A DNA stretch of 9,540 nt from CAYYAQ01 sp964469555 (GTDB lineage Bacteria > Planctomycetota > UBA1135 > UBA2386): the NCBI GenBank assembly GCA_964469555.1, contig CAYYAQ010000194.1, positions 1 through 9,540 on the forward strand, given 5' to 3'. Below are positions 1 to 7,121 of the stretch, one piece after another. A program made the position numbers and the translations under genes. Positions within the stretch are counted from its first letter, which is position 1; the number at the start of each line of letters is the position of its first letter. The notes under the pieces were generated by a model that had not been told where the DNA came from, did no database searches, and saw only the letters and a list, made by a program, of their open reading frames with translations.

Positions 1-373
1 GCCCCGCCGCCCTGGATTTCAGCTTGCTCTTGCCGCCCTTCCCGAACACTGACCCGAGCATGACGTTCTCCAGCGCGTTGAACGGCTGCAGGAGGTTGAA
101 CGTCTGGAACACCATCCCGATGTGCTCCGCCCGGAAACGATCGCGCGCGGACTCTGAGAGGAACGGGATCTCCACGTCCTGCACCCGGATCGAGCCCGAG
201 TCCGGAAGCAACATCCCGGCGATCATCGACAGCAGCGTGCTCTTGCCGCAGCCGGACCGACCGATCAGCGCCACGTGCTCGCCCCGCGAGACGCGGAGTT
301 CACTCACGTCGCAAGCCACCACGCGCTCGACGCCGCGGGTGTACGTCTTCAGCAGGTTCTGGATATGGATCAT
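1..373 (-). CDS. ABC transporter ATP-binding protein, LolD/MacB-like (partial, 3' end outside window)
   Basis: This is the ATPase subunit of an ABC transporter, which hydrolyses ATP at the inner membrane to drive a partner permease. The first 124 residues are present. Walker A (GRSGCGKST, residues 38-46, with K44) and the Q-loop (MVFQTFNLLQPFNALENVML, Q90) are intact. The Q-loop sequence with its following NLL..F.A.ENVML is typical of the LolD/MacB/FtsE group, which exports lipoproteins, peptides or drugs. The signature motif, Walker B and the partner permease would lie beyond the left edge. The ATG at 373 gives the usual N-terminus (MIHIQNLLKTY). An in-frame TTG lies five codons upstream, and no clear Shine-Dalgarno is seen before either. 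It begins 39 bases after the stop of the EboE-like gene on the same strand, so the two are probably co-transcribed. The family call is firm; the substrate is unknown. Confidence 0.9.
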   Translation of the reverse strand, partial: MIHIQNLLKTYTRGVERVVACDVSELRVSRGEHVALIGRSGCGKSTLLSMIAGMLLPDSGSIRVQDVEIPFLSESARDRFRAEHIGMVFQTFNLLQPFNALENVMLGSVFGKGGKSKLKSRAAG

Positions 374-412
374 AGAAGGGGCGCACAAGATACGGACACG
401 GGCACGGCAGTG

Positions 413-1540
413 TCAGTCCTTTACAGCGTTCCGCACAAAGCTGAGTTCCTGACCGATCCCGTCGAGCAGCGCCTCGTCGCTCTTGTCCCACCCGGGAATC
501 ACGCCCCACGTGTAGGTCTCGACTTCGAGGAGCGGTAGCGGGCGGGGCATTTCTGCGAGCGCGCGCTTCAGGAGCGCGCGGGTGGAGCCGAGAACCGCGC
601 CCTCCTCGTCCCAGAACACGGGCATGTGGAAGTGGGTGCGCAGCGTGCCTGCCGCCTCGAACTCTCCCCGACGGGCTACGATCTCGGAGAGATCCAGCGC
701 GCGGGCGCCGCCCTCCCCTACCGTCTGGTGGAGGTACACCGGTTCGTCGAACTCGAGCAGACGATCCAGTCCCGCAGGATCTCGCAGCTCGAGGCACGAA
801 GAGACCTGGATCTTCGGGCACTGGATGCCCCGCGCGCGCAGATCCGCCAGAGCCAGGGCCGGGTCCTCACCGACGACGGCCAGGTGGCAGAGATCCACGC
901 ACACGCCGAGGTGATCGCGCAGCACCGCCTCGGCGACCGTTCCAGATCGGAACACGTGCTCCAGAAAATCCGCGGCTTGCGCCACGGTCTCGATGGCGCA
1001 GAAGGGTTCGGGTTCCAACGCCACGACCATGTGCACGTCGTGCTCCGCTCGAAGCGCGGCGAGCCGGGTCGCGACGCGGGCGAGATTGCCTGCACAGGCG
1101 TCACGATCCACGTCGCCGTAGCCGAGCGGCAGCGTGCTCATCGGCACGAGCGACCCCTCGTCGCAGAGTCGAGCCGCGACCTCGGCCGCGTGAAGCGTGT
1201 ATTCCACGCGCTCGTCGCATGCCCAGTTCGGTTCGTAGACCTTCTCTTTCACCGGCGAGCCGTGGAAGTCGCCGTAAGGAAAGACGTTCAACGTCCAGAT
1301 GCTCAGCCCGTGCTGGCCGAGGAAATCGAACGCGCGGCGAATCTCGTCGCGGTCGCCGTCCAGCTGCGCGGCGGTCTTGGCGTTGAACCACGTTCCCAAC
1401 CCGAACTCGTGGCCGGCTGCGCGCTGCGTGGCCGCGATGGGCACCGAGAACCTGGCCGTCAACTCGAGCCACGAGTCGACATCGTTGGCGGGATGGACGT
1501 TGCCGCAGTATGTGAGGAGGGACACGGGTGGGATTCTCAT
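413..1540 (-). CDS. eboE: EboE-like metabolite traffic protein (TIM-barrel, sugar isomerase-like)
   Basis: The product is 375 residues and matches the EboE family as I recall it. EboE belongs to the eboABCEF cluster, linked in cyanobacteria and other bacteria to moving a metabolite precursor to the periplasm; its chemistry is unknown. The fold is related to xylose isomerase-like TIM barrels. Landmarks are LTYCGNVHP (9-17), TLNVFPYGDFHG (83-94), VKEKVYEPNW (97-106), the acidic LEPEPF (175-180), CVDLCHLAV (214-222), HFHMPVF (303-309) and LEVETYTW (338-345). E176, D216, H219, H303/H305 and E339/E341 are plausible metal ligands by analogy with the fold. The ATG at 1540 lies inside a perfect inverted repeat. 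A GTG five codons in (1525) would also give a normal EboE N-terminus, and neither has a clear Shine-Dalgarno. The frame stays open far upstream, antisense to sfsA, but that extension has no family resemblance. No other ebo gene is in view; an ABC ATPase follows. Confidence 0.85.
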   Translation of the reverse strand: MRIPPVSLLTYCGNVHPANDVDSWLELTARFSVPIAATQRAAGHEFGLGTWFNAKTAAQLDGDRDEIRRAFDFLGQHGLSIWTLNVFPYGDFHGSPVKEKVYEPNWACDERVEYTLHAAEVAARLCDEGSLVPMSTLPLGYGDVDRDACAGNLARVATRLAALRAEHDVHMVVALEPEPFCAIETVAQAADFLEHVFRSGTVAEAVLRDHLGVCVDLCHLAVVGEDPALALADLRARGIQCPKIQVSSCLELRDPAGLDRLLEFDEPVYLHQTVGEGGARALDLSEIVARRGEFEAAGTLRTHFHMPVFWDEEGAVLGSTRALLKRALAEMPRPLPLLEVETYTWGVIPGWDKSDEALLDGIGQELSFVRNAVKD

Positions 1541-1570
1541 CGAATCGCGTCCGGATTCGATGAGAATCCC
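1530..1570. promoter_or_regulatory. Perfect 17-base inverted repeat between divergent eboE and sfsA
   Basis: Left arm 1530-1546 (gggattctcatcgaatc) and right arm 1554-1570 are exact reverse complements around a 7-base loop (gcgtccg, 1547-1553). Each arm itself contains GATTC-N5-GAATC, so the element carries four such half-sites. It overlaps the eboE start codon (1538-1540) and ends 21 bases before the sfsA ATG. It may be an operator, a hairpin in the eboE leader that hides its start, or a dispersed palindrome. Its position between gene starts and the lack of a T-run argue against a terminator. Confidence 0.6.
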
Positions 1571-1591
1571 CGCTGGCCAAGACTCGACTCG

Positions 1592-2290
1592 ATGCACTAC
1601 GAACCCGAACTCATCCACGGCACGTTGATCCGCCGCTACAAGCGCTTCCTCGCCGACATCCGCCTCGCCGACGGCACCGAGATCACCGCCCATTGTCCGA
1701 ATCCCGGCTCGATGCTCCGCGTCGGCATCCCGGATCGCCCGGTCGCGGTGAGCCTGAGCACCAACAAGAAGCGGAAGCTCCCCTACACCTGGGAGATGAT
1801 CGAGCTCGACGGCGGCTGGGTGGGCGTCCACACCGGGCGGACGAATGCGTTGGTGGAAGAGGCGCTTCTCGCTGGCCAGATCTCGGAACTCCGGGGATTC
1901 GAACAGCTGCGGCGCGAGGTCCCCTGCGGCGACAGCCGGCTGGATTTCCTGCTGACGTTCGAAGACGGACCCGACTGCTACGTCGAGGTCAAGAACGTCA
2001 CGCTCACGGATGAGGGTCGACGGGCCATCTTCCCCGATTCCGTGACGGTGCGGGGCCAGAAGCACCTCCGGGAGTTGATCGGGCTCGTGCACGCCGGGCA
2101 CCGCGCCGCCATGCTGTTCCTCGTGAATCGGGACGATTGCGACGAGTTCGGCCCTGCCGACGAGATCGACCCGGAATACGGGAAGTTGCTGCGAGAGGCG
2201 GCGGACCAGGGGGTAGAAGTCCTGGCGTACTGTGCCAGGGTCAGTCCTAAACAAGTGACCTTGAGTCGATCGATACCTACTGTCCTGTAG
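1592..2290 (+). CDS. sfsA: SfsA family DNA/RNA nuclease (sugar fermentation stimulation protein)
   Basis: The product is 232 residues, close to the length of E. coli SfsA (about 234), and is collinear with it. SfsA was named for raising maltose use in E. coli; the family is now described as an OB-fold plus a nuclease-like PD-(D/E)XK domain. Visible blocks are LIRRYKRFLADI (12-23), HCPNPGSM (34-41), NKKRKLPYTWEMIEL (58-72), SRLDFLL (115-121), CYVEVKNVTL (129-138), FPDSVTVRGQKHLREL (147-162) and GVEVLAY (207-213). The candidate nuclease triad is D118, E132 and K134, and all are present. The ATG at 1592 reproduces the family N-terminus; the longer upstream reading frame is antisense to eboE. No clear Shine-Dalgarno precedes it. 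The LOG-family gene begins 63 bases downstream on the same strand, so an operon is possible. The physiological role is uncertain here as elsewhere. Confidence 0.95.
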   Translation: MHYEPELIHGTLIRRYKRFLADIRLADGTEITAHCPNPGSMLRVGIPDRPVAVSLSTNKKRKLPYTWEMIELDGGWVGVHTGRTNALVEEALLAGQISELRGFEQLRREVPCGDSRLDFLLTFEDGPDCYVEVKNVTLTDEGRRAIFPDSVTVRGQKHLRELIGLVHAGHRAAMLFLVNRDDCDEFGPADEIDPEYGKLLREAADQGVEVLAYCARVSPKQVTLSRSIPTVL

Positions 2291-2353
2291 ATACGGGCGA
2301 GTCGAATCGTGCGGCCCCCAGCGCTCAGGAGAGCGACTCGAAAGAAGACCTCC

Positions 2354-3216
2354 ATGTCCCCAGTAATGTCAAAAGACGAACAAGACCGCGCCATCCGGGT
2401 TCGGAACCTCAAAGAATCCGCCTCCTACCGTCAGGCACACCTGGATCCGGACTTCATGACCTCAGACGAGCTGCGACCGGTGCGGCTTCAGCTGGAGATG
2501 ATGAAGCCGGAGACGATCCAGAGCGCGTACGGAATCAACTCGACAATCGTCGCCTTCGGCGGCACTCGCATCGTCGAGAAGGGAGAAGCGGAAGCGCGCG
2601 TCCGACTGGCCGAGTCCGCCGTGGCAGCGAACCCGGACGACGAAGACCACCATCGGGAGCTGCGCATCGCCGGCAATGTCCTGAAGAAATCGCACTACTA
2701 CGACGAGGCGCGGGAACTCGGTCGCATCGTCAGCAGCACGTGCCAGCTCGATGAGAACTGCGACTACGTGATCGTGACCGGCGGCGGACCGGCGCGTACG
2801 ACGCCGGCGCGAAGAGCATCGGCCTCAACATCACGATCGCACACGAGCAGGAACCGAACTCGTACATCAGCCCGGAGCTCTGCTTCGAGTTCAAGTACTT
2901 CGCGATCCGGAAGATGCACTTCCTGATGCGCGCCAAGGCGATGGTCGCGTTCCCCGGCGGGTTCGGCACCATGGACGAGCTCTTCGAAACGCTGACGCTG
3001 ATCCAGACGCGGAAGATGGACGCGATCCCCGTGATCCTGTTCGGCCGCGACTACTGGAACCGACTCGTCAACTGGGAGATGTTCGTCGAGGAAGGGACGA
3101 TCTCGCCGGACGACCTGGATCTGATCTCGTACGCGGAAACGGCGCAGGAGGTCTGGGAGATCATCTCGCAGTTCTACCAGATCAACCCTCAGCCAAAACT
3201 GCCGCGGGCACAGTAG
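2354..3216 (+). pseudogene. LOG-family (TIGR00730-like) Rossmann-fold protein, frameshifted
   Basis: LOG-family proteins bind nucleotide monophosphates; characterised members release ribose 5-phosphate from cytokinin or purine/pyrimidine nucleotides. This is the longer type with an N-terminal helical extension (about the first 130 residues) before the Rossmann core. The first reading frame gives residues up to CDYVIVTGGGP (about 2762-2791) and then turns to nonsense. The next frame continues at once with AYDAGAKSIGLNI, FKYFAIRKMHFLMRAKAM and the hallmark PGGFGTMDE (2953-2979), ending in a normal C-terminus. Family members have about eight residues (GIMEAANR-like) between GGGP and GAYDAG. They are missing here together with one further base, so a 25-base deletion fits better than a single indel. 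The intact gene would encode about 295 residues. The ATG at 2354 has an AGAAG-like site upstream; a second ATG lies at 2366. An assembly error cannot be excluded, but a real inactivating deletion is the simpler reading. Confidence 0.82.
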
Positions 3217-3241
3217 AGAAGCGCCGGTATCCCTGGCAAAT

Positions 3242-3261
3242 AGCCGTCGCGGACGGTTTTT
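3242..3261 (+). terminator. Rho-independent terminator after the LOG-family gene
   Basis: A stem CCGTC (3244-3248) and GACGG (3252-3256) with a GCG loop is followed directly by five T. The stem can be extended by a G-U and an A-U pair (from 3242). It lies 26 bases after the LOG-gene stop and points in its direction. The minus-strand DUF2203 gene converges from the other side, but the element lacks a matching T-run for that strand. Confidence 0.7.
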
Positions 3262-3344
3262 CTGGCAATCTCTGTGCGTGTCGCTGCCTCAGTGCACTCC
3301 CTGGGCAGACCAACCCACGACACGACGGAGATCTCCATGCTGGC

Positions 3345-3746
3345 TCATCGCATCCTCTTCCCGACCGCGCTCTTGCGGAGGAGTTGTGTCGGAATGCGTT
3401 GCCTACCGGCATACCCCGCTTGCGGCTCGTGGCACCACTCGACCGAGGGTTCGACGCTTCGCCAGCACAGCAGAACGGGTTGCGCATCGATGAACCCAGG
3501 GAAGTCCACGAGGCCCATCTCGAATCCCCAGTCCTTGTAGTCACAACCGATCTCAGCCAACTCGGCCATCAACTCCTGGAGTCGATACTGCAGGTCGTGT
3601 GCGCGGTCCATGTCATTCTCCGTGAGCGAACGACCGGCCAGTTTTCGAAGCCGAGCACCAGAAGCGAGGGTGTCCTTCACGATGCGCCTGACCAGAGGCA
3701 GCGTCTGATTGGCTTCGACGGGGGTGAATACTCGGAGTGCCGTGAT
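3345..3746 (-). CDS. DUF2203 domain protein, start codon not canonical
   Basis: The protein has the DUF2203 pattern from end to end: FTPVEANQTLPLVRRIV near the N-terminus, a helical middle (LQYRLQELMAELAEIG), then GLVDFPGFIDAQPVLLCWR, EPSVEWCH and AGYAGRQ. The function of DUF2203 is unknown. The frame is open from inside the kinase gene, but there is no ATG, GTG or TTG ahead of the conserved FTPVEAN block. The first ordinary start is GTG at 3680, which would remove that block. The coordinate 3746 marks an in-frame ATC, twelve bases after an AGGA, and would give 133 residues, normal for the family. It is a placeholder rather than a proven start. The frame abuts the kinase stop (3761-3763), so translation by coupling or re-initiation after the kinase is plausible. 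The gene is the third member of the sigma-kinase unit. Alternatives are a sequence error near 3750 or a gene that has lost its start. Confidence 0.75.
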   Translation of the reverse strand: MTALRVFTPVEANQTLPLVRRIVKDTLASGARLRKLAGRSLTENDMDRAHDLQYRLQELMAELAEIGCDYKDWGFEMGLVDFPGFIDAQPVLLCWRSVEPSVEWCHEPQAGYAGRQRIPTQLLRKSAVGKRMR

Positions 3747-3760
3747 CTGTTCGGACGATC

Positions 3761-6535
3761 CTACTTGGCGACAACGCGGACGGGGCGAACCCCCACCATC
3801 AGGTGGCGACTCAAGGCTCCGTAGCTCAGTCGACGGGCCGCGTATGTCGCGCCGCGAAACATGTCACAAGAACCACCGCGCGCGACCCTCTTGTCAAAGA
3901 GCGGTACGAAGTGGTAACCATCACCCTTCCGATTCGGAACGTGCTCCAGCGGCACAATCGCGAACGGTTCGAGACACCACTCCGACACGTTGCCGTGCAC
4001 GTCGTGAATCCCAAAATCGTTCGGCGGAAAACTGCCGACGGGCGCCGTCAACCCGAATTTGTCGTCGTAGGTACCCCTCTGCAGAAGACGCCCGGTGAGT
4101 CGCGCGTGGGCCTTGTCCCTGATGTTTGCCAAGGGACTCCGATTCCGCTGGAGTGCGTGGCTCCACGACCACGGTTGACTCGAGCCCGCCAGGGCGGCGT
4201 ACTCCCACTGCGCCTCGGTCGGCAACAAGAGCCCGTATTCGTGCAACACGTCGAAGGCCTCCTGCCACAAGACCGATTCCACGGGGTAGCGAAGCTGTCC
4301 ACAACCTGATCCGAGCACCAGGTCGCTGCCCGGCGCGGCGGCGCCCGACATCCGTTCCCACTGCCCGTAGGTCAACTCGTACTTCGACACAAAGAACCAG
4401 TCGAGGTCGACCGTTGGCGAAGAGATCTCGTGCGGCTGCATTCGTGGAGCGGGGTTCGCGTTCAATTTGAACTTACCGCCCGGCACGAGAACGAAGATTA
4501 TGCTGGTCGATCCATCGATCACGAGTTCGCGCGTCGCGGGATCGCGGGAGGTGGGCACCCTGCCGGATCGGGCGTGCGCAAATTCGAGCACGCCGTGCTT
4601 CGAAACGCCGAGAGGAATCAACCCGGGCTGAACGGGGAGGTTCTTGCCGTAGATCTTGAGGGCCTGGGCGCGGACGTCTTCCCATTTCTTCGCGTACTTC
4701 CCGCGCGTCTCCTGTCGGACGCGCCGAAGCCAGTTCGCATGGTCCGTGAGCCGCCGCAGCAACCCGTTCTCGCCCACGAACGCATCGAGTTCGGCCACCA
4801 ACTTCGTCAGGGATGCGTTCACAGCCGCGTCCTCGGGGCTCGCGAAGGACATGGGCTGCCAACTCGAGAGGCGCGTCTCCAACACCCGACACTGCTCCTC
4901 GTACCTCTTGACACGGTACGCGAGGGCGTTGCGAGTCAGGTCCATCCGTGCCATGCCTAACCCGATGTTCAAGACCTCGATCTCACTCTGCAGACGCAGA
5001 AGTTCCAGACTGTCGGGATGGTCACGCAACAGTCGTTCTCGATCCTCGGCGGAGACGTTCGACGATCGTTGTTGCAACTCGACGAGATTCGCCCGCAATC
5101 CCGGGAGGCGGTCGCGCAGTGGATGGCCGTACTCCGAGAGCCACGCGTCCAACTTCTCCAACTTGTCGAGGCGGATCGGATAGAACTTCACGGCGGCGCG
5201 ACGCGCGTTTTCGAGATGTCCCTGATCGGCGAGACGTTCGAACGATGACTGGTAACGCCTCGCCTCGCTGAAGTAGTACAGGCTGACGATGAGCCCGACA
5301 CTGAGCACGAAAAATACGAGTATCACGCTGAGCGCGATCGCCGGGTTGCGCTGCGTCCACCTCTGGAAGCGGACGAAGACCCCGGCGGGCCGCGCGCGGA
5401 TCGGCTCGAGCTCTCGCACGCGACGCAGATCTTCGCCGAAATCCACCGCGGTCTGGTAGCGACGGTTGCGATCCTTGTCGAGCGCAGTCAGCAGCACGAC
5501 TTCGAGATCCCGGCCGATATTCGGATTGAGGAGACGGGGGCGCGTCGGCTCACGGACAAGGATCTGCTGGTACAGTTCGTTGCGGGTCGGCGCCTCGAAG
5601 GGGCGGTGCAGAGTCAAGCACTCGTAGAGCGTCGCTCCGAGCGAGTAGATATCAGTGCGGTGATCGAGCTCGATGCGTTGCGCGGCGAGCTGTTCCGGTG
5701 ACATGTATGCCGGCGTACCGAGAAGCTCTCCCGTCATCGTCAACATGTCGGACTCCACGTCCCGCGCGAGTCCGAAGTCGAGCAGCACCGGGTGACCCTC
5801 GTCGTCGACGACGATGTTGCCAGGTTTGACGTCGCGGTGGATCAGGTTGCCGTCGTGCGCCGCGCCAAGCGCCACGGCCACCGCCTCGAAGATCTTCAAC
5901 ACCGCTGAAATCTCCGCACTCGGGCCGCGCGGTTCATCGCCGATGCGGATCGCACCGCTCGAGCTGCCGGCGGAAGTACTGATTTCGGCCTCCCGCCTCG
6001 CCCGGGCCACGATCGCCGCGACAGTCTCGCCCTCGACGTAGCGCATCGAGAGGTAGGCTGTGCTGCCCATCAAGCCCCTTTCGTACACGGCGCACAGGCC
6101 CGGGTGGTCGAGTCGCGAGGCGAGTTCGGCCTCGCGGGCGAACCGTCGGGAGCGGTCTTTTCCTGCGCCGCGGTACGCGGGCAGGATCTTCAGCGCGACG
6201 CGCCGTGACAGGCGCACATCCTCGGCGAGGAACACGGTCCCCTGCGAGCCGCGACCGAGCTCGCGGATGATCTTATACGAACCGAAACGCCCACCCTCCT
6301 CCGGAAGGTCGACGACTGTATCTGCGGACGGAGTCTCACTGACCTCACCGGTTTGCACGAGCTGGTCCCACCATCGCGAGAACCTATCGGCGTGCTCCGG
6401 ATGCGCGGCACAAAGTGACGCGAAGTCACGCGATCCTGGTTCCTGGTCACCCTCGCCGTCGTGAAAGCGTGTGAGGAACCCCTCGAAGAACGCCAGCGCG
6501 GCGCTTTCCCCTGAACCCGACAACTCATCAGCCAA
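3761..6535 (-). CDS. Transmembrane Ser/Thr protein kinase with C-terminal FGE-like (sulfatase-modifying factor) domain
   Basis: The product is 924 residues. Residues 1-85 are a cytoplasmic N-terminus with a LCAAHPEHADRF motif common in planctomycete kinases. The kinase domain (about 87-375) is complete: GRGSQGTV P-loop (94-101), K116, E135, HRDVKPGN (233-240, D235), DFG (253-255) and GTPAYMSPE (273-281). It has a Ser/Gly-rich insert (about 183-208) before the catalytic loop. One hydrophobic segment (398-422) crosses the membrane. A helical, coiled-coil-like stretch (about 425-640) leads to an FGE-like C-type-lectin-fold domain (about 680-924) with LVPGGKF, LPTEAQWEYAA (771-781), GNVSEWC (848-854), RGGSC (886-890) and GVRPVRVV. 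The catalytic cysteine pair of true FGE is not apparent, so this domain is more likely a sensor or binding module outside the membrane. The TTG at 6535 is the start because GGAGG lies 7 bases upstream and the next in-frame ATG is deep in the kinase. The gene overlaps the sigma gene by 8 bases. Confidence 0.95.
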   Translation of the reverse strand: MADELSGSGESAALAFFEGFLTRFHDGEGDQEPGSRDFASLCAAHPEHADRFSRWWDQLVQTGEVSETPSADTVVDLPEEGGRFGSYKIIRELGRGSQGTVFLAEDVRLSRRVALKILPAYRGAGKDRSRRFAREAELASRLDHPGLCAVYERGLMGSTAYLSMRYVEGETVAAIVARARREAEISTSAGSSSGAIRIGDEPRGPSAEISAVLKIFEAVAVALGAAHDGNLIHRDVKPGNIVVDDEGHPVLLDFGLARDVESDMLTMTGELLGTPAYMSPEQLAAQRIELDHRTDIYSLGATLYECLTLHRPFEAPTRNELYQQILVREPTRPRLLNPNIGRDLEVVLLTALDKDRNRRYQTAVDFGEDLRRVRELEPIRARPAGVFVRFQRWTQRNPAIALSVILVFFVLSVGLIVSLYYFSEARRYQSSFERLADQGHLENARRAAVKFYPIRLDKLEKLDAWLSEYGHPLRDRLPGLRANLVELQQRSSNVSAEDRERLLRDHPDSLELLRLQSEIEVLNIGLGMARMDLTRNALAYRVKRYEEQCRVLETRLSSWQPMSFASPEDAAVNASLTKLVAELDAFVGENGLLRRLTDHANWLRRVRQETRGKYAKKWEDVRAQALKIYGKNLPVQPGLIPLGVSKHGVLEFAHARSGRVPTSRDPATRELVIDGSTSIIFVLVPGGKFKLNANPAPRMQPHEISSPTVDLDWFFVSKYELTYGQWERMSGAAAPGSDLVLGSGCGQLRYPVESVLWQEAFDVLHEYGLLLPTEAQWEYAALAGSSQPWSWSHALQRNRSPLANIRDKAHARLTGRLLQRGTYDDKFGLTAPVGSFPPNDFGIHDVHGNVSEWCLEPFAIVPLEHVPNRKGDGYHFVPLFDKRVARGGSCDMFRGATYAARRLSYGALSRHLMVGVRPVRVVAK

Positions 6536-7121
6536 CGGATTGCCTCCGATCCAGCATCGCGGCGAGCTGCGTCTGCGCGCGAGAAAGAAGCGCGCGGGCG
6601 GCGCCCGGACTCGGCAGCTTCATCTCGACGTGAATCTCGTTCGCGTCGAGAGCGAGGTAACGCCGCAGCACGATGACCTCACGCTCACGCTCTCCGAGTT
6701 GTTCGAGGCAGTCCTGCACGAGTTGTTCGATCTCGTGACCTTGCGCCACCTGGGACGGCGAATCGATGTCCGCGACCGGATCCCCCACGTCCTCGATGTT
6801 CACTTGATGGCGCCGATCGCGCATCAGGGCCTGTTGCGCACGGACGCGCTGCAACACCTCGCGCTCCGCGACTCGGAGCACCCACGCCAGGAATGAACCG
6901 CTGCCCCGATACTCGAATTGACCGAGGCTCGAGATCGCGGCGAGGATCCCGTCTTGCACCGCGTCCTCGCTGTCGAGCAATGCCCGCCTGTAGTTATCTC
7001 CGAGCTTCCGACGCAGGGCAAGCCGGAGCTTGTCGCGATACCGGTCGAACAGGGCCGCTATGGCAGCGGAGTCCCGTTGTCTAGCGCGCTGGACCAGAAC
7101 GTGAGAAGCAGTGGACTCCAT
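6528..7121 (-). CDS. ECF-type RNA polymerase sigma factor (sigma-70 family)
   Basis: The 197-residue product directs RNA polymerase to a particular promoter class. Region 2 (about 15-95) contains LFDRYRDKLR, DSEDAVQDGILAAI (50-63) and FEYRGSGSFLAWVLRVAERE (69-88). A linker of about 40 residues follows, and region 4 (about 138-187) has LGEREREVIVLRRYLALDANE, then a helix-turn-helix with SPGAARALLSRAQTQL. The pattern resembles planctomycete ECF sigma factors of the TIGR02984 type. The ATG at 7121 is preferred; a GTG at 7172 would add 17 residues without family likeness. No strong Shine-Dalgarno is seen. A TAGACTAGGATATT stretch about 30 bases upstream could hold a -10 element, but this is weak. 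No anti-sigma gene is adjacent. The downstream kinase overlaps its stop codon, which suggests control by phosphorylation, as proposed for other ECF-kinase pairs; that is an inference. Confidence 0.92.
   Translation of the reverse strand: MESTASHVLVQRARQRDSAAIAALFDRYRDKLRLALRRKLGDNYRRALLDSEDAVQDGILAAISSLGQFEYRGSGSFLAWVLRVAEREVLQRVRAQQALMRDRRHQVNIEDVGDPVADIDSPSQVAQGHEIEQLVQDCLEQLGEREREVIVLRRYLALDANEIHVEMKLPSPGAARALLSRAQTQLAAMLDRRQSVG
6543..6547 (-). promoter_or_regulatory. Shine-Dalgarno GGAGG of the kinase gene
   Basis: GGAGG on the minus strand sits inside the last codons of the sigma gene, 7 bases before the TTG at 6535. It decides the kinase start: a nearby ATG at 6528, which overlaps the sigma stop as ATGA-type, is in another frame and leads only to a 112-residue shadow without family features. 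Confidence 0.7.

Noticed and set aside
626..1591. Upstream extension of the sfsA frame (322 residues) on the plus strand.
   Set aside because: It is antisense to eboE, without family features; SfsA has its full usual length from the ATG at 1592.
1541..2254. Upstream extension of the eboE reading frame (238 residues) on the minus strand.
   Set aside because: It is antisense to the well-conserved sfsA, has no EboE-family likeness, and the family N-terminus begins at about 1540. Long antisense frames are expected in GC-rich DNA.
2794..2800. Programmed ribosomal frameshift in the LOG-family gene.
   Set aside because: There is no slippery heptamer or stop-adjacent shift site, and conserved residues are missing at the junction, which a shift would not restore.
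3274..3540. Plus-strand frames with a GGAG-like site before ATG at about 3337, after the terminator.
   Set aside because: They are antisense to the DUF2203 coding sequence, and the translations are Arg/Pro-rich without motifs.
3761..4500. FGE-like domain as the variable target of a diversity-generating retroelement.
   Set aside because: C-type-lectin-fold FGE-like domains can be such targets, but no reverse transcriptase, template repeat or accessory gene is in the window.
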